DNA from: CAYRWR01 sp964537555
GTDB taxonomy: Bacteria; Spirochaetota; Brevinematia; Brevinematales; CAYRWR01
DNA: 64,000 nucleotides
Reading direction: 5' to 3'
NCBI GenBank assembly: GCA_964537555.1
Contig: CAZIAD010000005.1
Location: 62,001-126,000, forward strand
The stretch's first letter is position 1; each line of letters begins with the position of its first letter. Position numbers and translations under genes: made by a program. Positions 7,421 to 15,313 of the stretch are shown here, piece by piece. The notes beneath the pieces are model-generated. The model searched no databases and was not told where the DNA came from. It saw only the letters and a list, made by a program, of their open reading frames with translations.

Positions 7421-9139
7421 ATGGCATACCCTGCCTCATCCGAATTTCAGCAGGCTATACAAAATCCCCAGCTCTGTCTCAATGATGAAGTCCTGAAGAC
7501 ATTAAAAGCCAGGGTTATGCCGGCTACCGGGCTGCCTCATGCCCTGAGTGGCGGATTCAGCCTGACCTTTATCATGGAAGGCAGGGGCCTGCAGTATGCT
7601 TATAAATGTTACACCAAAAAAATTAAGGGCCTGGGTAAACGCTATGAGGCTATCTCTGAATTCCTGGATGAACACCCGATGCAGGACTTCCTGGCTTATG
7701 AATATCAGGCGGAATCCATTTATATCAATGATAAATGGTGGCCGGCCCTCAAAATGGACTACCTGCAGGCTGACGGACTGAGCCTCTACATAGAAGATCA
7801 CCTGGATGATCCTGATGCACTGGAGGAGCTGCGTAAGAAATTCGCAAAACTGATACATAGACTGGAAAAAGCAGGTATGGCCCACGGGGACCTGCAGCAT
7901 GGAAATATACTGGTAGACCCTGGGGGGGACCTGCATCTCATCGACTATGATGGTATGTATACTCCCAATATGAGCTTCACCCATAGTAACGAGATCGGCC
8001 ATGTTAACTTCCAGCATCCTGATCGTAGTGAAAAGGACTTTCATGCCAAGCTGGACCGTTTTTCAGCTATTGTGATCGACCTCAGCCTGGAAGCCCTCAG
8101 CCGGAGTCCTGCTATGTGGGATAACTACTATGACGGGGATAACCTGATACTGAAACAGGGGGACCTGGAAAACCCGGACAGCAGTGCAGTCCTGAGAGAA
8201 ATAGAACGCCTGGAAGGGCTGGAAAAGAAGGTGAAAGACTTTCGCCTTCTGTGTAAACTGGACATGGAAGCCCTGCCCGCTCTCAAAGACTGGCATTCGG
8301 GAAGCTATGAGCTCACAGAATGGATCTCCCTGGAAACAGTCGCATCCAGGCCGGAGCAGAAGAAAAAGAAAGGCCCCCGCACTCAGTTCCCGGTACTGGG
8401 AGCTCTGGAAAAGCACCGCCTCCTGGAATATGAGGGGCAGGTAGTCACGGTCTATGGCCGGGTCACGGATATCAAGCATGGTATGACCAAGTATAATAAA
8501 CCCTATGTGTTTATCAACTTTGCAGACTGGCGGCAGGGGCACTTTAAGCTCACTATCTGGAGCGAGGGACTGGAATATCTGGAAGGGCGGGGTATCGATG
8601 TAGATGACTATGAAGACAGTATGATCTCCTTCACAGGGCTCATAGAAGAGTACCGGGGTACACCAGGCATAACCTTCTCCCCGGAGAAAGCGGATAAGAT
8701 CAATGTTATTTCCGGAGATGAACGGAGCCGTTTGGATAAGGAAGCCAGGTTATGGAAAGAAGAAGAAGATGATAATACTGAGTATACTATCAAGGCCAGT
8801 AGCTCTAAGAGTACAAACGCGGAATACTGGTCGGTCAGCAGTAGCCAATCCAACCGTGCTATACTAAAAGAAATCGAGGAATCTGCAAAAAAACCTCAAA
8901 AAAGTACTGCCAAAAAAGCTTCCAATGGCAACTGCTGGATCGCGGGAGCCGTGTTTAACGACCCCCTGCACCCCCGGGTCATGGAGCTGCGACGCTGGCG
9001 GGATGAGGTACTGAGGCCCCGGTGGTGGGGCCGGGTGCTGATCAGGCTGTATTACTGCACGGGGCCTATGGTAAGTCACTGGTTAAAAAAAACTAATGGT
9101 ATTAAGAGACTCCTGCGACAATGGCTGGAAAATCTTTGA
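7421..9139 (+). CDS. protein kinase with OB-fold and C-terminal CFI-box
   Basis: The product is 572 residues, with CAGGAG before the ATG. The N-terminal ~290 residues form a protein-kinase-like fold: Lys62 in YAYKCY, the catalytic loop HGDLQHGN with Asp157, and Asp175 in LIDYDG as the metal ligand. All key residues are present, so activity is expected. Residues about 320-420 resemble an OB-fold (EGQVVTVYGRVTDI and FINFADWRQGHFKL). After a Lys/Ser-rich linker, the last ~70 residues form a CFI-box C-terminal domain starting at Cys505 (CWIAGAVF) and including HPRVMELRRWRDEVLRP and GRVLIRLYY. With the upstream vWA and PP2C genes it makes a TerY-P-like triad. Confidence 0.85.
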   Translation: MAYPASSEFQQAIQNPQLCLNDEVLKTLKARVMPATGLPHALSGGFSLTFIMEGRGLQYAYKCYTKKIKGLGKRYEAISEFLDEHPMQDFLAYEYQAESIYINDKWWPALKMDYLQADGLSLYIEDHLDDPDALEELRKKFAKLIHRLEKAGMAHGDLQHGNILVDPGGDLHLIDYDGMYTPNMSFTHSNEIGHVNFQHPDRSEKDFHAKLDRFSAIVIDLSLEALSRSPAMWDNYYDGDNLILKQGDLENPDSSAVLREIERLEGLEKKVKDFRLLCKLDMEALPALKDWHSGSYELTEWISLETVASRPEQKKKKGPRTQFPVLGALEKHRLLEYEGQVVTVYGRVTDIKHGMTKYNKPYVFINFADWRQGHFKLTIWSEGLEYLEGRGIDVDDYEDSMISFTGLIEEYRGTPGITFSPEKADKINVISGDERSRLDKEARLWKEEEDDNTEYTIKASSSKSTNAEYWSVSSSQSNRAILKEIEESAKKPQKSTAKKASNGNCWIAGAVFNDPLHPRVMELRRWRDEVLRPRWWGRVLIRLYYCTGPMVSHWLKKTNGIKRLLRQWLENL

Positions 9140-9152
9140 AAATGATGCTATC

Positions 9153-9185
9153 CTTTCGACTTTCAGACTTTTGACTTTCGACTTA
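9153..9185 (+). repeat. GACTTTC-type pyrimidine-rich repeat, copy 1
   Basis: CTTTCGACTTTCAGACTTTT and a further TGACTTTCGACTT form a degenerate tandem of a GACTTTT/CGACTTTC unit 14 bp after the kinase stop codon. Similar stretches lie at 22846-22877 and 30971-31004, each at the 3' end of a gene. Confidence 0.7.
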
Positions 9186-9290
9186 GCAGGAGGGGCCCTG
9201 GGTAGGGAGATGGTTGGAAAGTAAGGATGGTCTTAAAAAAGTATTAATGTCCGTTCTGGATCGGCAATAAAGAATGGCTTAAGTAAAAGT

Positions 9291-9611
9291 CTATACAGAT
9301 ACCTGCTCTCTATGATAAAATTCCTGCCCCACACGGGCTATATGATCCTGTACGGATGTATCCGTGATGTCTTTATAAAGTGAAAGGTCAAAACTATAAG
9401 GCAATAGCAACTCATCCAGCTCATCAATTATTCTGGACAGGACCTGGTGTCCCAGATCACTACCTCCCAGCAGAGTGAGATCGATATCCGAGCCCTCCCT
9501 GAAATCTCCCCGGGCACGGGAACCATAAATAATGGCTGATTGGACCTCCGGATGGCATGCAAGAACTGACCTGATTTTTTTTATGACTGAAAGACTCAAT
9601 CCAAAATTCAT
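9291..9611 (-). CDS. mntA: MntA-like nucleotidyltransferase antitoxin
   Basis: The product is 106 residues and a minimal nucleotidyltransferase. The active-site signature is present: Gly30-Ser31 in YGSRARG, with Asp42 and Asp44 in GSDIDL. In type VII toxin-antitoxin systems such proteins transfer AMP to a Tyr of the partner HEPN ribonuclease and so silence it. The start overlaps the end of the HEPN gene by four bases, which fixes the pair as an operon. The gene order, toxin first, matches HepT/MntA (HI0074/HI0073) loci. Confidence 0.85.
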   Translation of the reverse strand: MNFGLSLSVIKKIRSVLACHPEVQSAIIYGSRARGDFREGSDIDLTLLGGSDLGHQVLSRIIDELDELLLPYSFDLSLYKDITDTSVQDHIARVGQEFYHREQVSV

Positions 9612-10033
9612 GCTGACTCCTCAGCTCTGATCTTTTCCATAGTCTCCAAAAAAGCAGTGAAAAGTACTGCATAGGATCCTGTAATCGCATTATTGATCTT
9701 GTCAGCTATTTCTTCATTGTAAGTATGTGATGTCAGGTTGCGGTCACGGATCATTTCCATCCATGTTTCTCCTGCACTGATCAGGCCTTGTTTAAAGGCT
9801 TCCCGGGTAGAGTCTTTAGAACCATACAGGTTCTGCACACCTTTTTCCCGGAGAAAATCCCGCATGGTATTCCAGGCTAATTCATGAGTATATTCAAAAC
9901 CCTGAATCAAGCCTTGTTTTTCGAGATCCGACAGGGGGCGTTGCTCAGCCAGGTGTACTGCAGCAGTTAATTTCTTCAATGCCTGTGAAAAATGTTCCAG
10001 TCTCTGTACCCAGCGTACTTCCTGATTATCCAT
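9608..10033 (-). CDS. hepT: HepT-like HEPN toxin (HI0074 family)
   Basis: The product is 141 residues and all helical. The HEPN ribonuclease motif is present as Arg98-x4-His103, and it is followed by Tyr105, giving the full Rx4HxY pattern in which the Tyr is the AMPylation target of MntA. The family is annotated as nucleotidyltransferase substrate-binding protein, related to H. influenzae HI0074. The toxin would cleave RNA, and the adjacent mntA product would neutralise it. No operator was identified upstream. The pair sits between the kinase gene and the Fic gene and looks like an independent accessory module. Confidence 0.85.
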   Translation of the reverse strand: MDNQEVRWVQRLEHFSQALKKLTAAVHLAEQRPLSDLEKQGLIQGFEYTHELAWNTMRDFLREKGVQNLYGSKDSTREAFKQGLISAGETWMEMIRDRNLTSHTYNEEIADKINNAITGSYAVLFTAFLETMEKIRAEESA

Positions 10034-10195
10034 GTTAATCTCCCGGTATTATCAACTATATCATATATTGAAACATTCTTAAAGTCAAAATGGCTGTAAT
10101 AGACAATAGGGGGTGCTTTTCTGCTTTCTTTTAGTCATTCTCCCCTCTCACTGGTCACGTGGTGTGTCTTCATTATATCCCATTGATCAGGGCGG

Positions 10196-10244
10196 CCCCC
10201 TGCACCCCCGGGTCATGGAGCTGCGACGCTGGCGGGATGAGGTA
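10196..10244 (+). pseudogene. 49-bp exact duplicate of the CFI-box coding segment
   Basis: These 49 bases are identical to 8962-9010 inside the kinase gene, covering the codons for the HPRVMELRRWRDEV part of the CFI-box. Flanks on both sides are unrelated to the kinase gene, and an in-frame TAG follows at once. It is either a remnant of another CFI-box gene or a small recombinational duplication. It has no start codon or ribosome site of its own. Confidence 0.75.
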
Positions 10245-10317
10245 TAGTGAGCCCAATGTCAAGTACAGAAAAACATTACCTTTAAGGTGGGTACTGAGTT
10301 TACTATTGAATAGATTG

Positions 10318-10406
10318 TATAATAAATACATGTAATCATAAGTTGCTAAATACATGTATTAGTAGTACCATATATACATGTAATATATTGCGGATAAATA
10401 CATGTA
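10318..10406 (+). promoter_or_regulatory. -10 box followed by four phased TACATGTA palindromes
   Basis: A TATAAT box lies at 10318-10323. It is followed by four identical 8-bp palindromes TACATGTA starting at 10327, 10351, 10375 and 10399, each exactly 24 bp from the next. The last ends directly before the AAAGGTGA ribosome site of the Fic gene (start 10418). The position and regular phasing fit a cooperative repressor array covering the transcription start and leader. The obvious candidate ligand is the AbiEi-like N-terminus of the Fic protein itself; this is inference. Confidence 0.8.
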
Positions 10407-10417
10407 AAGGTGATATT

Positions 10418-11923
10418 ATGGTTGAAAAATTGAGGCATGCATTATTCCAACTGAAAGAATTACAGGCTACTGGTTCAATACATGAATCCAGTGCTTTTAC
10501 TGGCAATAATTTACAGATCCTAAAAAAAACTGGATATCTGAAACCAATAATCAGGGGTTGGTATTATCAATCGAGACCAAATGATTTAGAAGGTGATTCA
10601 ACACCCTGGTACGCTTCATACTGGGAATTTGTTTCAAAATACCTAAATTTAAGATTCAAAGACAATTATATTTTAAATCCAGAGTCCTCACTTTTACTAC
10701 ATACCGGACATACACTCATACCTAATCAGTTGGTGGTAGTCACTAAGGAAGGTAGCATTAATACAGTAAAATTATCCTTCGAAAATAAAATCTTTATCTA
10801 TCAAGATGCTAAGCGTTTTCCAGATACCATTGAAAGAATAAATAATATAAATGTATATTCTCTCGCTGCATCATTATGCCTTGCTTCACCTCAATTTTAT
10901 TTAATGAATCGCGAAGAAATTGAAATTGGATTTGGTATGATAAAGGATGTCTCCGTTCTTCTAAACTTTCTACTCAACAATGATCATATGGATGCCCGTA
11001 CGGGAAGAATTGCAGGTGCACTCAAATATTTCGGGAGAATAGATGAAGCCCAAAGGGTTATACGAGCTTACAATAATGCCAATCTCACATCACTTAGTAT
11101 TTCCAATCCTTTTGAATCCTCAGCTGAATCTATTCTATCAATTCGCAGTGTAAATAATCCCTACTCACTCAGATTGCAAACTCTGTGGAATAAATGGGTT
11201 AAAGATATAAATGATGATATAAAACTGCCTGAACCTGGAATCACACCAGATATTTCAAAACTCTTAATTGAATTAGACTCTAAATACACAAATGATGCTT
11301 ACCATTCCTTATCTATAGAAGGTTATAAAGTAACAGAAGAGATGATAAATAAGATTTCTAAAGGAAATTGGAATCCTGATGAGAATACAAAAGAAGTTAA
11401 TACAATGGCTGCAAAAGGTTATTATTTAGCATTCCAGGAGATAAAATCATCAATTACTAAAATTTTAAATAATAAATCTAATACAATTAATATTATAGAA
11501 AGTGAGCATCACAAATGGTATGAAAGCATGTTTACACCAAGTGTACAGGCAGGTATACTGGATTCATATCATCTAGCTGGATACAGGAATAATCCAGTTT
11601 ACATAAAGAGTTCTTCTCATGTCCCGTTTCCTCACTCAATACTTGTTGATTCTATGAACATGTATTTTACTCTTTTAAAAAATGAAGTCCATCCATTAAT
11701 TAAAGCTATTCTGTCTCATCATCTTTTTGTATATATCCACCCTTACATGGATGGTAATGGACGAATGACAAGATTCATCATGAATACTTTACTTGTGACT
11801 TCCGGATATCCCTGGCTAATAATTAAGAATGAAGATAGAAATGAATACATGAATTGTCTGGAAGAAGCAAGCGTAAAAAACAACATAATTCCTTTTGCTC
11901 AATTTATACTGAAACAAATGTAA
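10418..11923 (+). CDS. Fic-family protein with AbiEi-like N-terminal domain
   Basis: The start at 10418 was taken instead of the longer open frame because an AAAGGTGA ribosome site precedes it, giving 501 residues. The N-terminal ~230 residues resemble AbiEi-type winged-helix antitoxins (ILKKTGYLKPIIRGWYY, then PWYASYWEF and NPESSLLLHTG). The C-terminal half is a Fic domain with the catalytic motif HPYMDGNGR (His441). An SxxxEG inhibitory motif, Ser297 to Glu301-Gly302, precedes it. That motif normally occludes the ATP site, so the protein is likely self-inhibited. Fic enzymes mostly AMPylate proteins. The gene is AT-rich compared with its neighbours, which suggests recent transfer. Confidence 0.85.
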   Translation: MVEKLRHALFQLKELQATGSIHESSAFTGNNLQILKKTGYLKPIIRGWYYQSRPNDLEGDSTPWYASYWEFVSKYLNLRFKDNYILNPESSLLLHTGHTLIPNQLVVVTKEGSINTVKLSFENKIFIYQDAKRFPDTIERINNINVYSLAASLCLASPQFYLMNREEIEIGFGMIKDVSVLLNFLLNNDHMDARTGRIAGALKYFGRIDEAQRVIRAYNNANLTSLSISNPFESSAESILSIRSVNNPYSLRLQTLWNKWVKDINDDIKLPEPGITPDISKLLIELDSKYTNDAYHSLSIEGYKVTEEMINKISKGNWNPDENTKEVNTMAAKGYYLAFQEIKSSITKILNNKSNTINIIESEHHKWYESMFTPSVQAGILDSYHLAGYRNNPVYIKSSSHVPFPHSILVDSMNMYFTLLKNEVHPLIKAILSHHLFVYIHPYMDGNGRMTRFIMNTLLVTSGYPWLIIKNEDRNEYMNCLEEASVKNNIIPFAQFILKQM

Positions 11924-11944
11924 TCATTTGAGATAATATATTAG

Positions 11945-11970
11945 CCGTCCATAAAACCCATTATGGACGG
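11945..11970 (+). terminator. stem-loop after the Fic gene
   Basis: CCGTCCATAA (11945-11954) and TTATGGACGG (11961-11970) form a perfect 10-bp stem with a 6-base loop, 21 bp after the Fic stop codon. The following bases TTCTACTT are only moderately T-rich, so the terminator may be weak. Confidence 0.6.
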
Positions 11971-12171
11971 TTCTACTTGGTATTCTATACAATCTAACGA
12001 CTTAAAATTAAACATTATAACATCCATCTGCACACCAACATGATCAAAGTTATCATGCAATTTAATGTTACATCCCAATATATAGTTTATATCAGTTGTA
12101 AAACTCATTATCTAAAAAAACACCCATATATATCCAAATACTGGATTTAATGGATATTTATAGATATATTT

Positions 12172-12255
12172 ATGGATATGCAATTACATAAAACAATTGA
12201 TATTTCGCCTCAAATCCTGAAGCTCATCTCTGAAATAGATGAAGATTCAGTATAA
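12172..12255 (+). pseudogene. remnant of a second Fic-family gene start
   Basis: A short frame starting at ATG 12172 (or 12178) reads QLHKTIDISPQILKLISEID and stops after two dozen codons. The phrase DISPQILKLISEID resembles the typical N-terminus of Fic/DUF4172 proteins (I-T-P-E-I-L-K-L-I-A-E-I-D). It is too short to be functional and has no ribosome site, so it is read as a decayed fragment. Confidence 0.4.
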
Positions 12256-12974
12256 TCCTTTCTATAATTTGAGGGTCGTCAGTCTTGGTGTCCAACATGG
12301 TTATCCTATTTTGACTCATAATATAAAAGACTTTCAAGATGTGACAGGGGTCGTTCTTTTACAAATCTAATTTTTTGCTAATATAACATCTCTCCAAATG
12401 GCCTAATTATTTACTTGGTAACCAAATGCTATCAGTCTATAATGCATAAAAGACTATACGATGTATTCCTCAACTACTGTAAAAAATTAAGCGTGCTTTA
12501 CGAATTTGCATATCTTCGTATAAGTCATTTGATGACCCTGAAATATCACAGATGTTGAGCCTACTCAAGCACGGGCATAAATAGTGATGTAATCATATCC
12601 CGTGGGAGAATAATTAAAACCCGGCAGGCGGGAGGATGGAATGAGGTATTTGATTTGGAAGAGGAGCTGGAGCTCCTCAGAACCAACTTTTTAGTACTTC
12701 AGAACTAGCTTTTAGTACTTCAGAACTACGGCATCCTGCTTCTGAAGTTCTCATAGGGAATTTCACTGCGGAGAAAGCTGTGGATTACAAAAGGGGGTTT
12801 CAGAAAAAATTCACTTGTATCCACATCACTAATTTCCTTTTATAAAAGATCGTGATCCTCACAGAATGCAATCACCAGTTTCAGATATCTACGTAATAAC
12901 GCAATAGAAGGAAATACATTTTTTCTTTCTCCCATACCATGAGGTCCTTTTCCCTTGGAGCTGTTGCAGGGCTT
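12256..12974. other. AT-rich non-coding stretch between accessory modules
   Basis: No supported gene was found. A 21-bp tandem duplication around TTTTAGTACTTCAGAACTA (12689-12730) is visible. A fragment at about 12590-12690 could be a decayed antitoxin-like frame but cannot be assigned. The low GC and absence of ribosome sites fit decayed mobile DNA. Confidence 0.4.
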
Positions 12975-13425
12975 TCAGGCATAGATCAGATTATCCCCTG
13001 TATCCAGGCCTCCGAATCTCTGCATGCAACTCCTCTTAAAGTTGTACATCTTCCTCATCTTCCATGGCATCCTTCCAGAGTACTCCTGAAAGTACTCACC
13101 GAAGATCTCTGTAAATTTCAGGAACTTATCCAATCGCATAGCCCAGTCTTCCATTGTCATAGGAATATTACGTTGTGCCCTCCCGCTGAACTATCCGGAA
13201 ATTCCGGATAGTTGACTCACGTGCCAAGTCCTGAGACTTGTAGATATTTTTCAAATGCTCGTTAATAGTACGGACATCTACTGTAAAAAGCTCCGCCATT
13301 AGTTTCTGGCTGAGCCAGACAGTCCCCTCTTCATAGCGGGCCTCAATACTCTGTTCACCGGCCTGTCCTGTAAATATCAGAAATTCCGCAGTACTATTTC
13401 GAATCAGTCTGCTATTATCATCCAA
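12975..13425 (-). pseudogene. RhuM-family gene with large out-of-frame internal deletion
   Basis: The upstream piece starts with TTG at 13425 (AAGGAG just before it). Its first 85 codons match the RhuM N-terminus, including VWLSQKLMAELFTVDVRTIN and STIRNFRIVQREG, and it then stops at TAA. In another frame directly after, the DNA reads RNIPMTMEDWAMRLDKFLKF, a RhuM motif that normally lies some 200 residues further on. The segment between the two is missing and the junction is out of frame; beyond it the sequence degenerates. RhuM proteins are virulence or phage-related proteins of unclear function. This copy is clearly inactive. Confidence 0.75.
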
Positions 13426-13426
13426 T

Positions 13427-13734
13427 TTATACTCCTTGTGTTAACTGATCATCCGCATCAAAACCTGAGGCATAGGTAATGATCTTACCCAGGTGGTCGT
13501 GATCGGTGGTCTCCAGTTGATTCTCGATAATGATCTTCCTGTCTGTGCCCACTTCCTGAGCCAGGATATCCACGTTAAAGGAAGCGACGAGGCCCGGGTC
13601 AGCTCGATCTGTATCCCTCCCAGCTCCTCACCCAAAAGGTTGAGCTTATCTTCGTTGGCCAGCCAGTTAGTAAAATTGATAGCCTCATGTTTCCAGATTT
13701 CTCGCAGGTCGACTTGTTGTAGTTTACCTAGCAT
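13427..13734 (-). pseudogene. frameshifted, truncated DUF4268-type gene
   Basis: It starts at ATG 13734 with GGAGG upstream. The first ~49 residues (VDLREIWKHEAINFTNWLA) match the N-terminus of DUF4268 proteins. Near 13590 the frame is lost. In the next frame the DNA continues with SFNVDILAQE, KIIIENQLETTDHDHLGKI and TYASGFDAD, exactly the expected family sequence, and ends at a stop at 13427, far short of the usual length (about 300 or more residues). DUF4268 proteins carry a PD-(D/E)xK nuclease-like N-terminal core and are common in defence regions. It sits 20 bp below the membrane-protein gene and probably belonged to the same operon. Confidence 0.75.
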
Positions 13735-13754
13735 TTATTCCTCCATTACAATGT

Positions 13755-14462
13755 TTACTCGAATTCACCTAAATGGAAAAATTGTCTTTTTTCTTTTCTA
13801 TACATCATTTCATAAGAGCTCTTTTCCATGTTCAGAGAATCAAATTGGATATCTCTATCCTTAAAAATCCAGGATTTAAGAGTATTAGTATAATAAAGCA
13901 CATATTGATCCCCTACTTTCCGGATAATATAATTTTCTTTAGGAATCAATTCTGTATTAATTTGTTGGAGTGAAAGTGGATTTCTATTCTCATCCTGTAA
14001 CTTCTTGATTTTTGACTCCATTACGTTGAATTCATTAATGACTTCATCTCCCAAACGATAAATTCTTACAAAGTACTGAGTAATACTTATCATCAGAAAT
14101 ATCCCAATAATAAACACAGCTATAGAAATTCCCGAAAAAACCTTTGATACTGCCGCAGAAGGTTTACCAATATTTTGTTTTATATAATTCTTGTCGCTTT
14201 TAATGAGATACCTAGAGTACACGCTAATCATCAACGAGAAAATGATCAATGCAATGATCCAATAGAAGAGATTGAACACATGTAGTAATTCTACTCTATC
14301 CAAGTCTAAAAGCTCCAATATGATAAAAATATATCCAAGGAGCCATAAGATAAATCTTTTAGGGTAGTCACTTATTATCTCGAAAAATCTCAGTGCTTTC
14401 AGTGTTTTTTTCTTTTGTTCTTTTTGATCCATTGCTTTTGATTTTTGATCCTTTTTACTCAT
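13755..14462 (-). CDS. membrane protein with three predicted helices, unknown function
   Basis: The product is 235 residues. A strongly basic N-terminus of about 20 residues is followed by predicted membrane helices at about 36-53, 61-82 and 108-132, then a soluble ~100-residue C-terminal part rich in charged residues. No family is recognised. The start lies 4 bp after the RNase H gene stop, and its ribosome site (GGAGGAATAG) is inside that gene's end, so it is part of the same operon. The position downstream of nuclease and methyltransferase genes suggests an accessory, possibly abortive, membrane component; this is only an idea from context. Confidence 0.65.
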   Translation of the reverse strand: MSKKDQKSKAMDQKEQKKKTLKALRFFEIISDYPKRFILWLLGYIFIILELLDLDRVELLHVFNLFYWIIALIIFSLMISVYSRYLIKSDKNYIKQNIGKPSAAVSKVFSGISIAVFIIGIFLMISITQYFVRIYRLGDEVINEFNVMESKIKKLQDENRNPLSLQQINTELIPKENYIIRKVGDQYVLYYTNTLKSWIFKDRDIQFDSLNMEKSSYEMMYRKEKRQFFHLGEFE

Positions 14463-14466
14463 TTTT

Positions 14467-15282
14467 CTATTCCTCCAATTCTTCTTTCTCTACTTCCCTA
14501 ATCACTTCCAAGATCTGTGGGTACTTCTGATCCTCATTCACTCTTACTTCATACCTGTGTCCAGATCGTACGCATATATTTGAATAAATAAAGTCGATAT
14601 TTTTATGATCCGGACTATTCTGTGACAGCACCTCATAACGATATCTATAACTCTTAGTTTCCCTCTGATACTCATCCTCAATAATCCTGATGATAAACAA
14701 TTGGCCTCTCATGGGAATGCTGCCGGGAGTAGTCACACTCTCTTTAAATGTTTTCCTTCTCACACTCTTAGTCGATATTTTCCGCTTGCTTTTTATATCA
14801 GCGGATTGCTTAGCTATTTTATCGACTGCCTTATTTTCCTGATTCTTAGAATGTCCCTTAACCCAATCGATATCAACTTTAATTCTTTTATTCTTGTAAA
14901 ATTTATCAATAAGATTTATCAGCTCTTTCCATTGAGCAGCATTTTGAATAGGACGTCCGGAGGAATTTCTCCAACCATTCGACTTCCAGGAATACGCTCT
15001 ATTTACATTATCCACTACATAACCGGAATCCGTCCAGACTTTGATCTTATCATAGTAATATTCTTCCCAGCCGTATAGTTCCTTTAAAGCCTGAATTACC
15101 GCTTCCAATTCCATCTGATTATTGGTAGCTCCTGAAAATCCTCGGTCAGCCGGGAATTCCTCTTTATGCTCACCAAAATCCACATCATACCATAAAACGA
15201 CAAAACCGATACCACCTCTTCTTGGCCCTGGCTTAGATGATCCATCTGTGTAGACGTTGATGGCGTTTTCATCTAGGTCCAT
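14467..15282 (-). CDS. ribonuclease HI with extra C-terminal domain
   Basis: The product is 271 residues. The N-terminal ~160 residues form a complete RNase HI fold with all four catalytic acidic residues: Asp13 in YTDGSS, Glu58 in NNQMELEA, Asp85 in WTDSGY and Asp154 in NKAVDKIA, plus the flexible-loop His144. The enzyme cuts RNA in RNA-DNA hybrids. About 110 residues are added at the C-terminus (from ~165) with no recognised domain. A housekeeping RNase HI would be ~150 residues and stand elsewhere; this longer form lies in an operon with a helicase and methyltransferase, which suggests a defence role. AAGGATGA precedes the start. Confidence 0.85.
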   Translation of the reverse strand: MDLDENAINVYTDGSSKPGPRRGGIGFVVLWYDVDFGEHKEEFPADRGFSGATNNQMELEAVIQALKELYGWEEYYYDKIKVWTDSGYVVDNVNRAYSWKSNGWRNSSGRPIQNAAQWKELINLIDKFYKNKRIKVDIDWVKGHSKNQENKAVDKIAKQSADIKSKRKISTKSVRRKTFKESVTTPGSIPMRGQLFIIRIIEDEYQRETKSYRYRYEVLSQNSPDHKNIDFIYSNICVRSGHRYEVRVNEDQKYPQILEVIREVEKEELEE

Positions 15283-15313
15283 ATTGTCATCCTTAATAAT
15301 ATATATATAAATC

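Noticed and set aside
10327..10406. Four equally spaced repeats considered as a CRISPR array
   Set aside because: The repeat is only 8 bp and palindromic, the period is 24 bp, the intervening bases are AT-rich promoter and leader DNA, and no cas genes are near. It fits an operator array.
12590..12690. Possible decayed MazE/AbrB-type antitoxin fragment
   Set aside because: Only a vague similarity (a GGWNEVFDLEEELELL stretch), no start codon and no adjacent toxin; not enough to annotate.
12939..13211. 90-codon plus-strand frame
   Set aside because: It is antisense to the RhuM pseudogene, whose minus-strand reading matches a known family.
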